Assembly: GCA_934119935.1 (NCBI GenBank)
Contig: CAKOSX010000008.1
Location: 3,297 to 67,296 of the forward strand
Length of the DNA: 64,000 nucleotides
Direction of reading: 5' to 3'
DNA from: an uncultured Clostridia bacterium
Lineage (GTDB): Bacteria > Bacillota > Clostridia > TANB77 > CAG-508
This document shows positions 7,657 through 14,556 of the stretch, in pieces. The position numbers were made by a program, and so were the translations under genes. The notes under the pieces are model-generated. The model did not search any database. It saw only the letters and a program-made list of their open reading frames with translations, and was not told where the DNA came from. The number at the start of each line of letters is the position of its first letter. Positions within the stretch are counted from its first letter, which is position 1.

Positions 7657-8790
7657 TTAGTCCACTAATGTTGCTGTACCAGTTTTGTAAATTTTCACCT
7701 TAACAGTTTGTCCTTTTTCAAGAACATTCCATTTTTCAAAATTCACACTGATTTCTAGGTTCCGGGCCTCTTTTTCGTCGGTGACGCCAGAGATTATGTA
7801 CTCCTCGTTTCTGGATGCGAGTCGCTCATCATAATTGAGTTTTACCTCTCCCCAGTAAGGGTTCTTATCGTTTCCACTTGTGTTTACAGACCTTTCGTAA
7901 ACGTACCTATCGATGTCATAGTAATATTTCATTGCATAAACAGGTTCGTCACGGTACACAGGTTCTTGGTATTCTTCGGTTTCATAATAAGTCTCATATA
8001 CAGGAATACTTGTTGTTTCTTCCTCAAAATAGCCATTTCCCATGTCTCTTAATGTAGTACTATACTCGTAATGCGAAAACCTCTCTTTTGCGACTTCTCG
8101 AGTCCTGGTTTCATAATGGTCCAGAACAGATTCGTAATGATGGAATTCCATTTGCTGAGACGTTACTCTGCCTCCGGATGGAACACTCCAATCACTTTCG
8201 TGAAATGTTCTGTTTTGTTCGATGCTGATGCTTCTGCTCCATGAAAAATCGGTGATTTGCATGTTTGCTTCTTTTGGCGTAAATAAGAATACTACTCCAA
8301 TAATAGAAAGCAAAACGGCTAAAACAATAGCAATAACTTTTTTGTTTAAAAAAATATTTGCTAAATTGTAGGAGCTAAAATCATGCTGTGAGTAATCTTC
8401 TTGCTGTCTTTCGAAGTACTGATACTTTTCTTCTTTTTCGGGGTTCTGCTCGAATTCATTTTCTGTAGTTTCTGCTTTTCCAGATTCTTTTTCTCTGTTT
8501 TCCTCCTGTACTTGAAAATAATCTTTGCTTTTGCCTCTTTCTGCTCCACACGACATACACTTAGTGAGTTTTGCCGAATTGTAGCTGCCACAAAATTCGC
8601 ACATCCAATCAGGTTCTTTGCTAATTTTTGCTGCTTCATCTTCAGGAACATAATCCTTCGGATCATCAACATAAAATTTTACATCTTCGCCTCTTGGTCT
8701 GCCGCAATTAGGGCATTCTCTTTCACTACCACGTATGCCTTTTGTGCCACAGTAGGAACAATCCCACCGTCCAACGACAATTTTACCCAT
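7657..8790 (-). CDS. Membrane protein with two N-terminal zinc ribbons and a Tyr/Glu-rich outer domain
   Basis: 377 aa. Two RanBP2-like zinc ribbons (C-x2-C-x10-C-x2-C) occupy residues 10-33 (WDCSYCG...CPNCG) and 63-82 (WMCEFCG...CMSCG). A charged linker follows, then one membrane helix (KVIAIVLAVLLSIIGVVFLF, about 151-170), and a ~205-residue C-terminal domain rich in Tyr and Glu, with repeated PVYETYYETEEYQEPVY-like stretches. Topology should be zinc ribbons inside and Tyr-rich domain outside. The gene is more GC-rich than its neighbours. ATG start with AAGGAGG 9 nt upstream; TATAAT box about 8840. A monocistronic unit ended by two hairpins. Function unknown; a sensor or scaffold is only a guess. 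Confidence 0.75.
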   Translation of the reverse strand: MGKIVVGRWDCSYCGTKGIRGSERECPNCGRPRGEDVKFYVDDPKDYVPEDEAAKISKEPDWMCEFCGSYNSAKLTKCMSCGAERGKSKDYFQVQEENREKESGKAETTENEFEQNPEKEEKYQYFERQQEDYSQHDFSSYNLANIFLNKKVIAIVLAVLLSIIGVVFLFTPKEANMQITDFSWSRSISIEQNRTFHESDWSVPSGGRVTSQQMEFHHYESVLDHYETRTREVAKERFSHYEYSTTLRDMGNGYFEEETTSIPVYETYYETEEYQEPVYRDEPVYAMKYYYDIDRYVYERSVNTSGNDKNPYWGEVKLNYDERLASRNEEYIISGVTDEKEARNLEISVNFEKWNVLEKGQTVKVKIYKTGTATLVD

Positions 8791-8895
8791 TTTTTAACCT
8801 CCTTAGTGGTCTATTTATAAAATGGTAACTTTATCTATTATATCATAAAAATGGATTATATAACAGCCTTTTAGCCTATATTTTATTCATAACTC

Positions 8896-10038
8896 CTAAA
8901 AATTTATAATTTTCTCCCAAGGTAAGTCCTTTTTTCCAAAATGGCCGTAGTTTGTTGTTTGTCTATAAATTGGTCTTCGTAAATCTAAATAATTTATTAT
9001 TCCTCTTGGTGTTAAATCAAAAGTCTTATTTATTTTTTCTATAATCTTTTCTTCTGGAATTGTATTTGTTCCATAGGTATTTACATAGATTGATACTGGT
9101 TTTGCCACACCAATGCTATATGCTATTTGTATTTCGCATCTCTTTGCATAACCATTTGCAACAATATTTTTTGCAATATGTCTTGCCATATAAGAAGCAG
9201 AACGGTCAACTTTTGTAGGGTCTTTCCCAGAAAAAGCTCCTCCACCATGTCTTGCAGCTCCTCCATAAGTATCAACTATTATTTTTCTTCCTGTAAGTCC
9301 ACTGTCTCCAAGAGGTCCACCTATTACAAATCTACCTGTTGGATTAATAAAATATTTTGTGTTTTCATCTAACAAATTAGCTGGAACTGTTGGTTTTATA
9401 ACTTTCTCAATTATGTCTTTTTTTAGGATATCCATGTCAACATCAGGCAGATGTTGTGTAGAAACAACAATAGTATCAACTCTTACAGGTTTTTCTCCAT
9501 CATATTCGACTGTAACTTGCGTCTTGCCATCTGGTCTTAAATAATCTATTATTTTTTCTTTTCTAACTTCGGTCAATCTCTTAGAAAGTTTGTGTGCAAG
9601 CGAAATTGGAAGAGGCATCAACTCCTCTGTTTCATCACAAGCATATCCAAACATTAACCCCTGGTCACCAGCTCCCTCAGACTCAACATCTTTACCTTCT
9701 TTGTCTTCAAGTGATTTATCAACTCCTAGTGCAATATCTGGAGATTGTTTTGATAGATTTATGTATATCTTACAAGTCCTATAATCAATATCATACTCAC
9801 TATCAGCATATCCAACTTCTTTTATAGTATCTCTTACAACTTGCTCAATATCAACATTTGCAGTCGATGTAATTTCTCCTGTTATATAAATTTCTCCTTT
9901 ACCTGCAACAGTTTCACAAGCAACTCTAGCATTTTTATCTTTTGCCAAATAACTGTCCAGAATACTATCTGATATATAATCACATAGCTTATCTGGATGT
10001 CCTTCTGTAACACTCTCTGATGTAAATAATCTTCTCAT
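8896..10038 (-). CDS. metK: S-adenosylmethionine synthetase
   Basis: 380 aa, normal for MetK, which makes S-adenosylmethionine from ATP and methionine in the cytoplasm. Signature stretches include FTSESVTEGHPDKL (residues 4-17), GAGDQGLMFGYA, GGAARHGGGAFSGKDPTKVDRS and the C-terminal YGHFGK. The start is ATG 10038 (GAAGGG about 10 nt upstream); a TTG six codons earlier overlaps that ribosome site and is unlikely. It lies 30 nt downstream of relE on the same strand, so some metK expression may come from the toxin-antitoxin promoter. No SAM riboswitch is visible in the short leader. Confidence 0.97.
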   Translation of the reverse strand: MRRLFTSESVTEGHPDKLCDYISDSILDSYLAKDKNARVACETVAGKGEIYITGEITSTANVDIEQVVRDTIKEVGYADSEYDIDYRTCKIYINLSKQSPDIALGVDKSLEDKEGKDVESEGAGDQGLMFGYACDETEELMPLPISLAHKLSKRLTEVRKEKIIDYLRPDGKTQVTVEYDGEKPVRVDTIVVSTQHLPDVDMDILKKDIIEKVIKPTVPANLLDENTKYFINPTGRFVIGGPLGDSGLTGRKIIVDTYGGAARHGGGAFSGKDPTKVDRSASYMARHIAKNIVANGYAKRCEIQIAYSIGVAKPVSIYVNTYGTNTIPEEKIIEKINKTFDLTPRGIINYLDLRRPIYRQTTNYGHFGKKDLPWEKIINF

Positions 10039-10068
10039 TCTATTTTTTCCCTTCAATAATTTTACTTT

Positions 10069-10335
10069 TTAATCATATATTTCTCTTCTATGTCCAACTT
10101 CTAAAACAAGCACTAAAATTTTCTGTTCCTCTATTTCACATATTACTCTATAATCTCCTATTCTATATCTCCATTGTCCCGATTTGTTTTCTACAAGCCC
10201 TTTTCCATGTATTCTTGGATTTTTACAACCTTCAATATTTTTTTCTAACCAACCAATTATAAGAGCAGCTGTATGCTTATCAAGCTTTTTCAGCTGCCTT
10301 TTTGCTTTTTCTGTAAAAATAATTTTATAATTCAT
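10069..10335 (-). CDS. relE: RelE/ParE-family toxin
   Basis: 88 aa, typical of RelE-type ribosome-dependent mRNA interferases. The family pattern is clear: YKIIFTEKAKRQLKKLDK at the start, the central QWRYRIGDYRVICEIE (basic residues of the active cleft) and the end VLEVGHRREIYD. The start ATG overlaps the relB stop codon (TAATG), so the two are translationally coupled. Expected to cut mRNA or block translation when RelB is degraded. Confidence 0.92.
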   Translation of the reverse strand: MNYKIIFTEKAKRQLKKLDKHTAALIIGWLEKNIEGCKNPRIHGKGLVENKSGQWRYRIGDYRVICEIEEQKILVLVLEVGHRREIYD

Positions 10336-10553
10336 TATAGCCCTAAATCCTCCTTTACTTCTTCCAAAGTATAAGTTTTAGGATTTTCTTTAAATTCTTT
10401 TATTGCTTTATTATAGCATTCTAAATCATATTCATCTTCAATTTTTTCTAATACTGCATTTCTTATTAAATCCGATAATGATATATTATTTATTTCCGCA
10501 TAAGCTTTTATCAATTCTGTATCTTTTTCATTTAATCTTACTGAGATAGTCAT
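10335..10553 (-). CDS. relB: RelB-family antitoxin
   Basis: 72 aa. The N-terminus MTISVRLNEKDTELIKAYAE is a ribbon-helix-helix DNA-binding domain, and the acidic C-terminus (KEFKENPKTYTLEEVKEDLGL) is the toxin-wrapping segment. The start is ATG 10553 with GGGAG 9 nt upstream; an upstream TTG sits directly on the ribosome site and is rejected. It should neutralise RelE and repress the operon through the palindrome over its promoter. Confidence 0.92.
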   Translation of the reverse strand: MTISVRLNEKDTELIKAYAEINNISLSDLIRNAVLEKIEDEYDLECYNKAIKEFKENPKTYTLEEVKEDLGL

Positions 10554-10576
10554 AAATATCAACTCCCTTCACTTTT

Positions 10577-10605
10577 ATTGTATTACAATGTATTACTTTT
10601 GTCAA
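10577..10605 (-). promoter_or_regulatory. relBE promoter with palindromic operator on the -10
   Basis: TTGACA (10600-10605), 17-bp spacer, TACAAT (10577-10582). A perfect 13-bp palindrome ATTGTA-A-TACAAT (10577-10589) covers the -10 box, the expected place for RelB ribbon-helix-helix autorepression. Confidence 0.88.
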
Positions 10606-10629
10606 TATAATTCTTGATGTTTTTTTATT

Positions 10630-11628
10630 TTATACTACATATTCTATTTGATTATTCGGAAAGTATTTATCCATTTCTTCTCGTAAGAATTTTTCTCCTT
10701 CTTCACGTATATAGTCTTTGTACATATATTTTCCTCTACCACGTCCTCTCATTAGTTCAGCATTGTATAAATCTATGGCATTTGGAAATGCTTCTGTATT
10801 TATGGACCTATGAACAAAGCTATATGTCATAAAAATGATTTCGAAAAACGCCTGTTTCTTAGCTTTTTCACTCAGATTTTTATATAGATATTTTATCAAA
10901 TTTGAGTATAGCTCTTTCCAATTTTCTATTAATATTACAGGTGCTATCAATATTCCAATAGGATAATCGGCATCAGCCAATTTATTAATAGCTTGAACTC
11001 TATTTTTTAACCTTGATGTACCAAATTCAACTTTATTAATAATCTCTTCTGGATTCACGCTCATTCTAATAGTAACTTTTCCATTATGCTTTAACGGCAA
11101 AATATCATTTACCATATCAAACTTAGTCGGAAGAGTTAAGTGCCCCTTGGTGGTATTTGCAAAATTTTCAATTGTCCAGACTAAATTGTTTGTAATCGTA
11201 TTTTCTAAAATCAAATCACTATTGCTTCCAATTTCGAAAGTTAAATCTTTCTCTGAATTTTGCGCCGTTTTTATAATTTTATCTAGCATTTCCTCTCTAT
11301 TTACAAACAACCTCAAGTATGCACATTTATTATAATTGCACACAAGATAGCAATACATGCACATCGCAGTGCATCCAGAGGACGTATATGGAACAAGAAA
11401 ATCTGATGTCTTGTGGTTTGGAACAAACTTATGTGTCTTCCTAACACCAATTATCAGATTTCGTTTCATATCTGCAAAATCTTTATTTTGCTTCTTTCTC
11501 ATTTCTTCAATATTGTTATGATTGTCAATTATCACTCTTGGAACATCAGAGTATTTTTCTAAAAGTTCTTTTCCGAGTACGTAATCCTCAATATTTTTTT
11601 CACAATATAAAGCCTTCGGCTTAAACAT
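10630..11628 (-). CDS. splB: Spore photoproduct lyase (radical SAM)
   Basis: 332 aa. It repairs the spore photoproduct (5-thyminyl-5,6-dihydrothymine) in germinating spores by radical SAM chemistry. The [4Fe-4S] cluster cysteines are C86, C90 and C93 (CTAMCMYC, the CX3CX2C motif). The rest follows the family closely: LIIGVRKTHKF, TKFDMVNDIL, TIRMSVNPEEII, YPIGILIAP and the ending NNQIEYVV. The Cys used as H-atom donor in Bacillus (C141, in FEASCTSD) is Ser here (FEIGSNSD), while two extra cysteines follow the cluster (C97, C102). The start is ATG 11628 with GGTGAT upstream; an upstream TTG extension has no ribosome site. Its presence implies endospore formation. Confidence 0.93.
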   Translation of the reverse strand: MFKPKALYCEKNIEDYVLGKELLEKYSDVPRVIIDNHNNIEEMRKKQNKDFADMKRNLIIGVRKTHKFVPNHKTSDFLVPYTSSGCTAMCMYCYLVCNYNKCAYLRLFVNREEMLDKIIKTAQNSEKDLTFEIGSNSDLILENTITNNLVWTIENFANTTKGHLTLPTKFDMVNDILPLKHNGKVTIRMSVNPEEIINKVEFGTSRLKNRVQAINKLADADYPIGILIAPVILIENWKELYSNLIKYLYKNLSEKAKKQAFFEIIFMTYSFVHRSINTEAFPNAIDLYNAELMRGRGRGKYMYKDYIREEGEKFLREEMDKYFPNNQIEYVV

Positions 11629-11671
11629 ACTAATCACCCATAATATGTTGTCCAAATTTTAAAACTATATT

Positions 11672-11699
11672 CGCCCAAAAGGAACATTCCTCTTGGGCG
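11672..11699 (-). terminator. Hairpin terminator after the prepilin-like gene
   Basis: Near-perfect stem CGCCCAAGAGGA/TTCCTTTTGGGCG with a 3-4-nt loop (11672-11699). The T-rich tail on the minus strand is weak and interrupted; on the plus strand the stem is followed by TAATCATTTTTT. Probably a terminator, possibly bidirectional. Confidence 0.65.
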
Positions 11700-11733
11700 T
11701 AATCATTTTTTACTATATACTATTTTATATTTT

Positions 11734-11764
11734 GTACAATCCTTTCTCCGTCCCCAAATTGTAT
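11734..11764. repeat. 31-bp palindrome-ended repeat, copy 1
   Basis: GTACAAT...ATTGTAT ends around an inner TTTCTCCGTCCCCAAATTG. 28 of 31 bp match the copy at 57825-57855. It abuts the stop codon of the prepilin-like gene. Resembles short REP-type or transposase-mobilised repeats, but no transposase is nearby. Confidence 0.7.
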
Positions 11765-11765
11765 A

Positions 11766-13031
11766 TTAATTTCCGTGATTTCCAGCTTCACCGTTGCTTG
11801 CACTACCATTTGTACTCCATTGTGCAGAATAGCCACTCCAAGTATCTTCTGTTATACTTTGATTTGCTGATTTTTTTACTTGTGCTGTTGTGACATCAGA
11901 TTTTAGAGAAACTACGGGACGAACAGCGAACCTATACGCAAACCAGTCACCATCCGAGTCGAAATTGTATAAGCCGGAACCAGCAAAATCGTTTACATAG
12001 CCAGGCCCGAAGGCAGCATTGGAAGAGTCCACATACACTCCAGGAGAAGCCAGCCAATATGCTTTTGCATAATTATCATCATCTGTTATTTTATCAAATA
12101 ATAGGCTTCCTAGTGTTACGTCTCCACCTTCTACCTTTTTATCTTTCATTGATGTTATATCATACCAATATGCTGTTCCTGTTACAGTTTCACCTGCTGT
12201 TGCATTTTTCTTTCCATCTATATAACTTTCTGGTGTATAATCTGATGCTGTGTAAGTATATGTTTTTCCTAGTACTCCTGCTTGATCTATATTTGTTTTA
12301 CTTGTATCTGATGCTAAATAAACTTTATTCTCATCATAGTCCACAACTACACCACATGCTTTATTTACATCTTCTATTGTCATGCTTCTTGCTGTTCCTA
12401 AATCTGTGCTATAAATTGCACAAATGTTTTTTAACATCGTTTTACAGTTTTCGTATGCATATGCACCTTTCATATATAGGTATGGATCCTTGTCCCAGTC
12501 ATTTGTTGAGCTTGTATCCATATTCTTCTTTATTGGGCTTCCTGATGTTAATAACACTTGACTTCCGTCATCACTTAATCCAAGTACTCTCCACGTTGTA
12601 GTTATGTCTACTGTGTATGTTTGGTCTGCCCAGCCATTTTCGTTTGTTGTACTCGTATATGTTTGTCCTGCAGTTGGTTTGTATTCTACGTAATCACCTA
12701 TTTTTAGTTCTCCTGCATTAAATGCTTCTACAAGTGTTTTTGTTTCTGTTGGTGTATCATCTCCTCCAGATGTTCCGTTGTCATTTAGTATGTCATCCAT
12801 GTCTTTAACAAATTGATCCATGCTTGCCAAATCATTTTGCTTTGCTTGTTCCGTCTTATCTCTTGCATCTTTTGCTTTTGTAACAATTCCATTCTGTCCT
12901 AGTACCATGTTTATGCTTACGCCGGCTAGAATTAATAGAACAACTATTGTTACTACTAGAGCAATTAGGGTTATTCCATTTGTTTCCTTCTTCATTATTT
13001 TTTTCATCATCTTCTGTTTTATCAATTTCAC
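11766..13031 (-). CDS. Prepilin-like surface protein with lectin/SUMF1-like C-terminal domain
   Basis: About 421 aa from GTG 13031 (in-frame ATGs at 13010 and 13007 give almost the same protein; the GGAGG at 13051-13058 is far from all of them). The N-terminus is a type IV prepilin leader: basic residues, then NGITLIALVVTIVVLLILAG, with the processing site after the Gly and the glutamate-5 position replaced by Ala. A Thr/Ser/Gly-rich body follows. Residues about 325-370 form the ending AYWLASPG...FAVRPVVSL, typical of large clostridial surface-protein families. The DNA of that part (11915-12058) is visibly GC-richer than the rest of the gene. Function unknown; surface display by a pseudopilin-type system is inferred. 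Confidence 0.75.
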   Translation of the reverse strand: MKLIKQKMMKKIMKKETNGITLIALVVTIVVLLILAGVSINMVLGQNGIVTKAKDARDKTEQAKQNDLASMDQFVKDMDDILNDNGTSGGDDTPTETKTLVEAFNAGELKIGDYVEYKPTAGQTYTSTTNENGWADQTYTVDITTTWRVLGLSDDGSQVLLTSGSPIKKNMDTSSTNDWDKDPYLYMKGAYAYENCKTMLKNICAIYSTDLGTARSMTIEDVNKACGVVVDYDENKVYLASDTSKTNIDQAGVLGKTYTYTASDYTPESYIDGKKNATAGETVTGTAYWYDITSMKDKKVEGGDVTLGSLLFDKITDDDNYAKAYWLASPGVYVDSSNAAFGPGYVNDFAGSGLYNFDSDGDWFAYRFAVRPVVSLKSDVTTAQVKKSANQSITEDTWSGYSAQWSTNGSASNGEAGNHGN

Positions 13032-13073
13032 AGAAAAGTGAATTGATATTCCTCCTCTCTATTTTATATCAAC

Positions 13074-13103
13074 ATTATACACAATAAATTATGTACAGTA
13101 CAA
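13074..13103 (-). promoter_or_regulatory. Promoter of the prepilin-like gene
   Basis: TTGTAC (13098-13103), 18-bp spacer, TATAAT (13074-13079), followed by GAGAGGAGG. A small palindrome GTACTGTAC overlaps the -35. Confidence 0.7.
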
Positions 13104-13189
13104 GTATTTTCACTGTTTGTAATACAATTGTAATATTAATTTTATTTTTTCGATTTCTTATATATTAATACAACATTTTTGACTTTATT

Positions 13190-13279
13190 CATTAATTTTG
13201 TTTCACATTTATATTATATTACAAAAATTAAAATGTGAAACATTTTTGGTCTTTTCCATCAATTTTGTTTCACATTTTA
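13190..13279. repeat. Three-copy TTTTGTTTCACATTT motif forming alternative hairpins
   Basis: Direct repeats at 13190-13211 and 13257-13279 (20 of 22 bp the same), with an inverted copy at 13230-13242 between them. Copy 2 pairs with the inverted copy to make the terminator of the small membrane protein gene; copy 1 could pair with the same arm instead. Confidence 0.75.
13230..13278 (-). terminator. Terminator after the 66-aa membrane protein gene
   Basis: 13-bp perfect stem AAAATGTGAAACA / TGTTTCACATTTT with a 23-nt loop, followed on the minus strand by AATTTTTG. Confidence 0.75.
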
Positions 13280-13284
13280 TCTTC

Positions 13285-13485
13285 TTACATTTTTATTTTT
13301 GTAATATATATCATTAATAGGCTTATTATTAGAGCAATAAAACCAACTATTTTCAATACTTTCGTTGTTTCATTCGTCTCATTTGAGCTAAATGTTTTTG
13401 TCGCTATCTTTCTAGCATCATATATCATTATTACAGAAATTCCAAGAACAATTAACTCAATAATTATAAATATAATTTTTGTCAT
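13285..13485 (-). CDS. Small two-helix membrane protein
   Basis: 66 aa: helix 1 IIFIIIELIVLGISVIMIY, a short polar loop (KIATKTFSSNETNETTK), helix 2 VLKIVGFIALIISLLMIYI and a basic end. AAAGGGA lies about 13 nt before the ATG. It sits downstream of the aldose epimerase with a 50-nt gap and has its own terminator. No family recognised. Being a short ORF of hydrophobic codons in AT-rich DNA, it could be spurious, but the terminator and ribosome site favour a real gene. Confidence 0.5.
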   Translation of the reverse strand: MTKIIFIIIELIVLGISVIMIYDARKIATKTFSSNETNETTKVLKIVGFIALIISLLMIYITKIKM

Positions 13486-13535
13486 TTTTGATAAAGTCCC
13501 TTTCTTATAGTTCTTCCCAGTTATTTTTTCAACTA

Positions 13536-14408
13536 CTAGTTAAAGAATTCAACAGTATACTTACATTCAAACTCTTTTCTTGGTGCTAATGTTAACATGT
13601 CTGTTTTTTGCGTAAATACTCCTGTTGATTTTATTGCATCAGCGGTTGTGTACCATGGCTCTATGCATATGAATGGAGCTCCTGGTTTTGACCATACGGC
13701 AAGGTATGGAAAGCCGTCGAAGTTCATTGTTAGCAAGGTTTTGTTGCCGGTTTTCTTTTTTAAACTTATTTTATTTGATGTTATTCCTTTCATTATTATA
13801 GCATCATTGTTAAATGAATTTTTGTCTATCGGAATTCTTCTAAGATCTGTCATTCTGTTTTTAGCATACTCTGTACCGATTAAACCATCAACTAGATATA
13901 AAAAGTGTATTTTGTTCTCGTCTTCTTCAAATTCTAGATAATACTCATCATTATATAAATCATATTGATTTATTTTAAAGGCAGGGTGGCCACCGATTCC
14001 GAATGGCATGTTATTGTCGCCTTCATTCACTACTTTGTATATTGTTGTTAACTTGTTCTCATCAGTTCTATATGTTACATATAACGAAAAGTCGAATGGA
14101 TATTTTACTAATGTACTAGGGTTGCTCCTTAAAACATATGAATGAAAATTGTCCAATTTTGTAATTGGTTCGAATTCCATGTCTCTTGCAAATCCATGTT
14201 GCCCCATTTCGTATGTTCTACCATTTATAATTGTCTTATTTTGCTTCAATTTTCCCACTATTGGAAATAACACTGGAAAATGACGTTTCCAATATACTCT
14301 TCCGTTTTCATCTACGCAATCTTGTCCTTGGTGTATTTTTTCTATTCCATCTAACTTAAAGCTGACTAACTCTCCTCCAAGCCTAGATGTAAGCATTTGA
14401 CTATGCAT
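13536..14408 (-). CDS. Aldose 1-epimerase (galactose mutarotase-like, LacX type)
   Basis: 290 aa. It should interconvert alpha and beta anomers of hexoses in the cytoplasm. Family stretches: HFPVLFPIVGKLK, the GQHGFARDMEF catalytic His region (about residue 70), NMPFGIGGHPAFKI with the second His (about 141), and a late Glu in FICIEPWYTT. It belongs to the shorter LacX branch. ATG start with AAGGAG 9 nt upstream. It follows the GH13 gene on the same strand after a terminator; with GH13 and galE it forms a small hexose/alpha-glucan group. Confidence 0.88.
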   Translation of the reverse strand: MHSQMLTSRLGGELVSFKLDGIEKIHQGQDCVDENGRVYWKRHFPVLFPIVGKLKQNKTIINGRTYEMGQHGFARDMEFEPITKLDNFHSYVLRSNPSTLVKYPFDFSLYVTYRTDENKLTTIYKVVNEGDNNMPFGIGGHPAFKINQYDLYNDEYYLEFEEDENKIHFLYLVDGLIGTEYAKNRMTDLRRIPIDKNSFNNDAIIMKGITSNKISLKKKTGNKTLLTMNFDGFPYLAVWSKPGAPFICIEPWYTTADAIKSTGVFTQKTDMLTLAPRKEFECKYTVEFFN

Positions 14409-14502
14409 ACGCCCTTACTCCTTCATATATAACTATTAATTTACACATTAATTCCAATTTATACATATATAATATTGTTTTTTTATGTTAATGTCAAGTA
14501 TT

Positions 14503-14544
14503 TATTAAAAAATCCCTTCCACACCTTATATCGGCATGGAAGGG
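14503..14544 (-). terminator. Terminator of the GH13 gene
   Basis: Stem CCCTTCCA/TGGAAGGG (14514-14521 with 14537-14544) followed on the minus strand by ATTTTTTAA; it lies 12 nt after the stop codon. Confidence 0.88.
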
Positions 14545-14556
14545 GCAAATGCAATT

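Noticed and set aside
10039..10068. Possible SAM riboswitch before metK
   Set aside because: Only 30 nt separate relE and metK.
12059..12601. Plus-strand Leu/His-rich ORF opposite the prepilin gene (180 codons)
   Set aside because: Antisense shadow of the prepilin-like coding sequence, with no ribosome site and an abnormal Leu/His composition.
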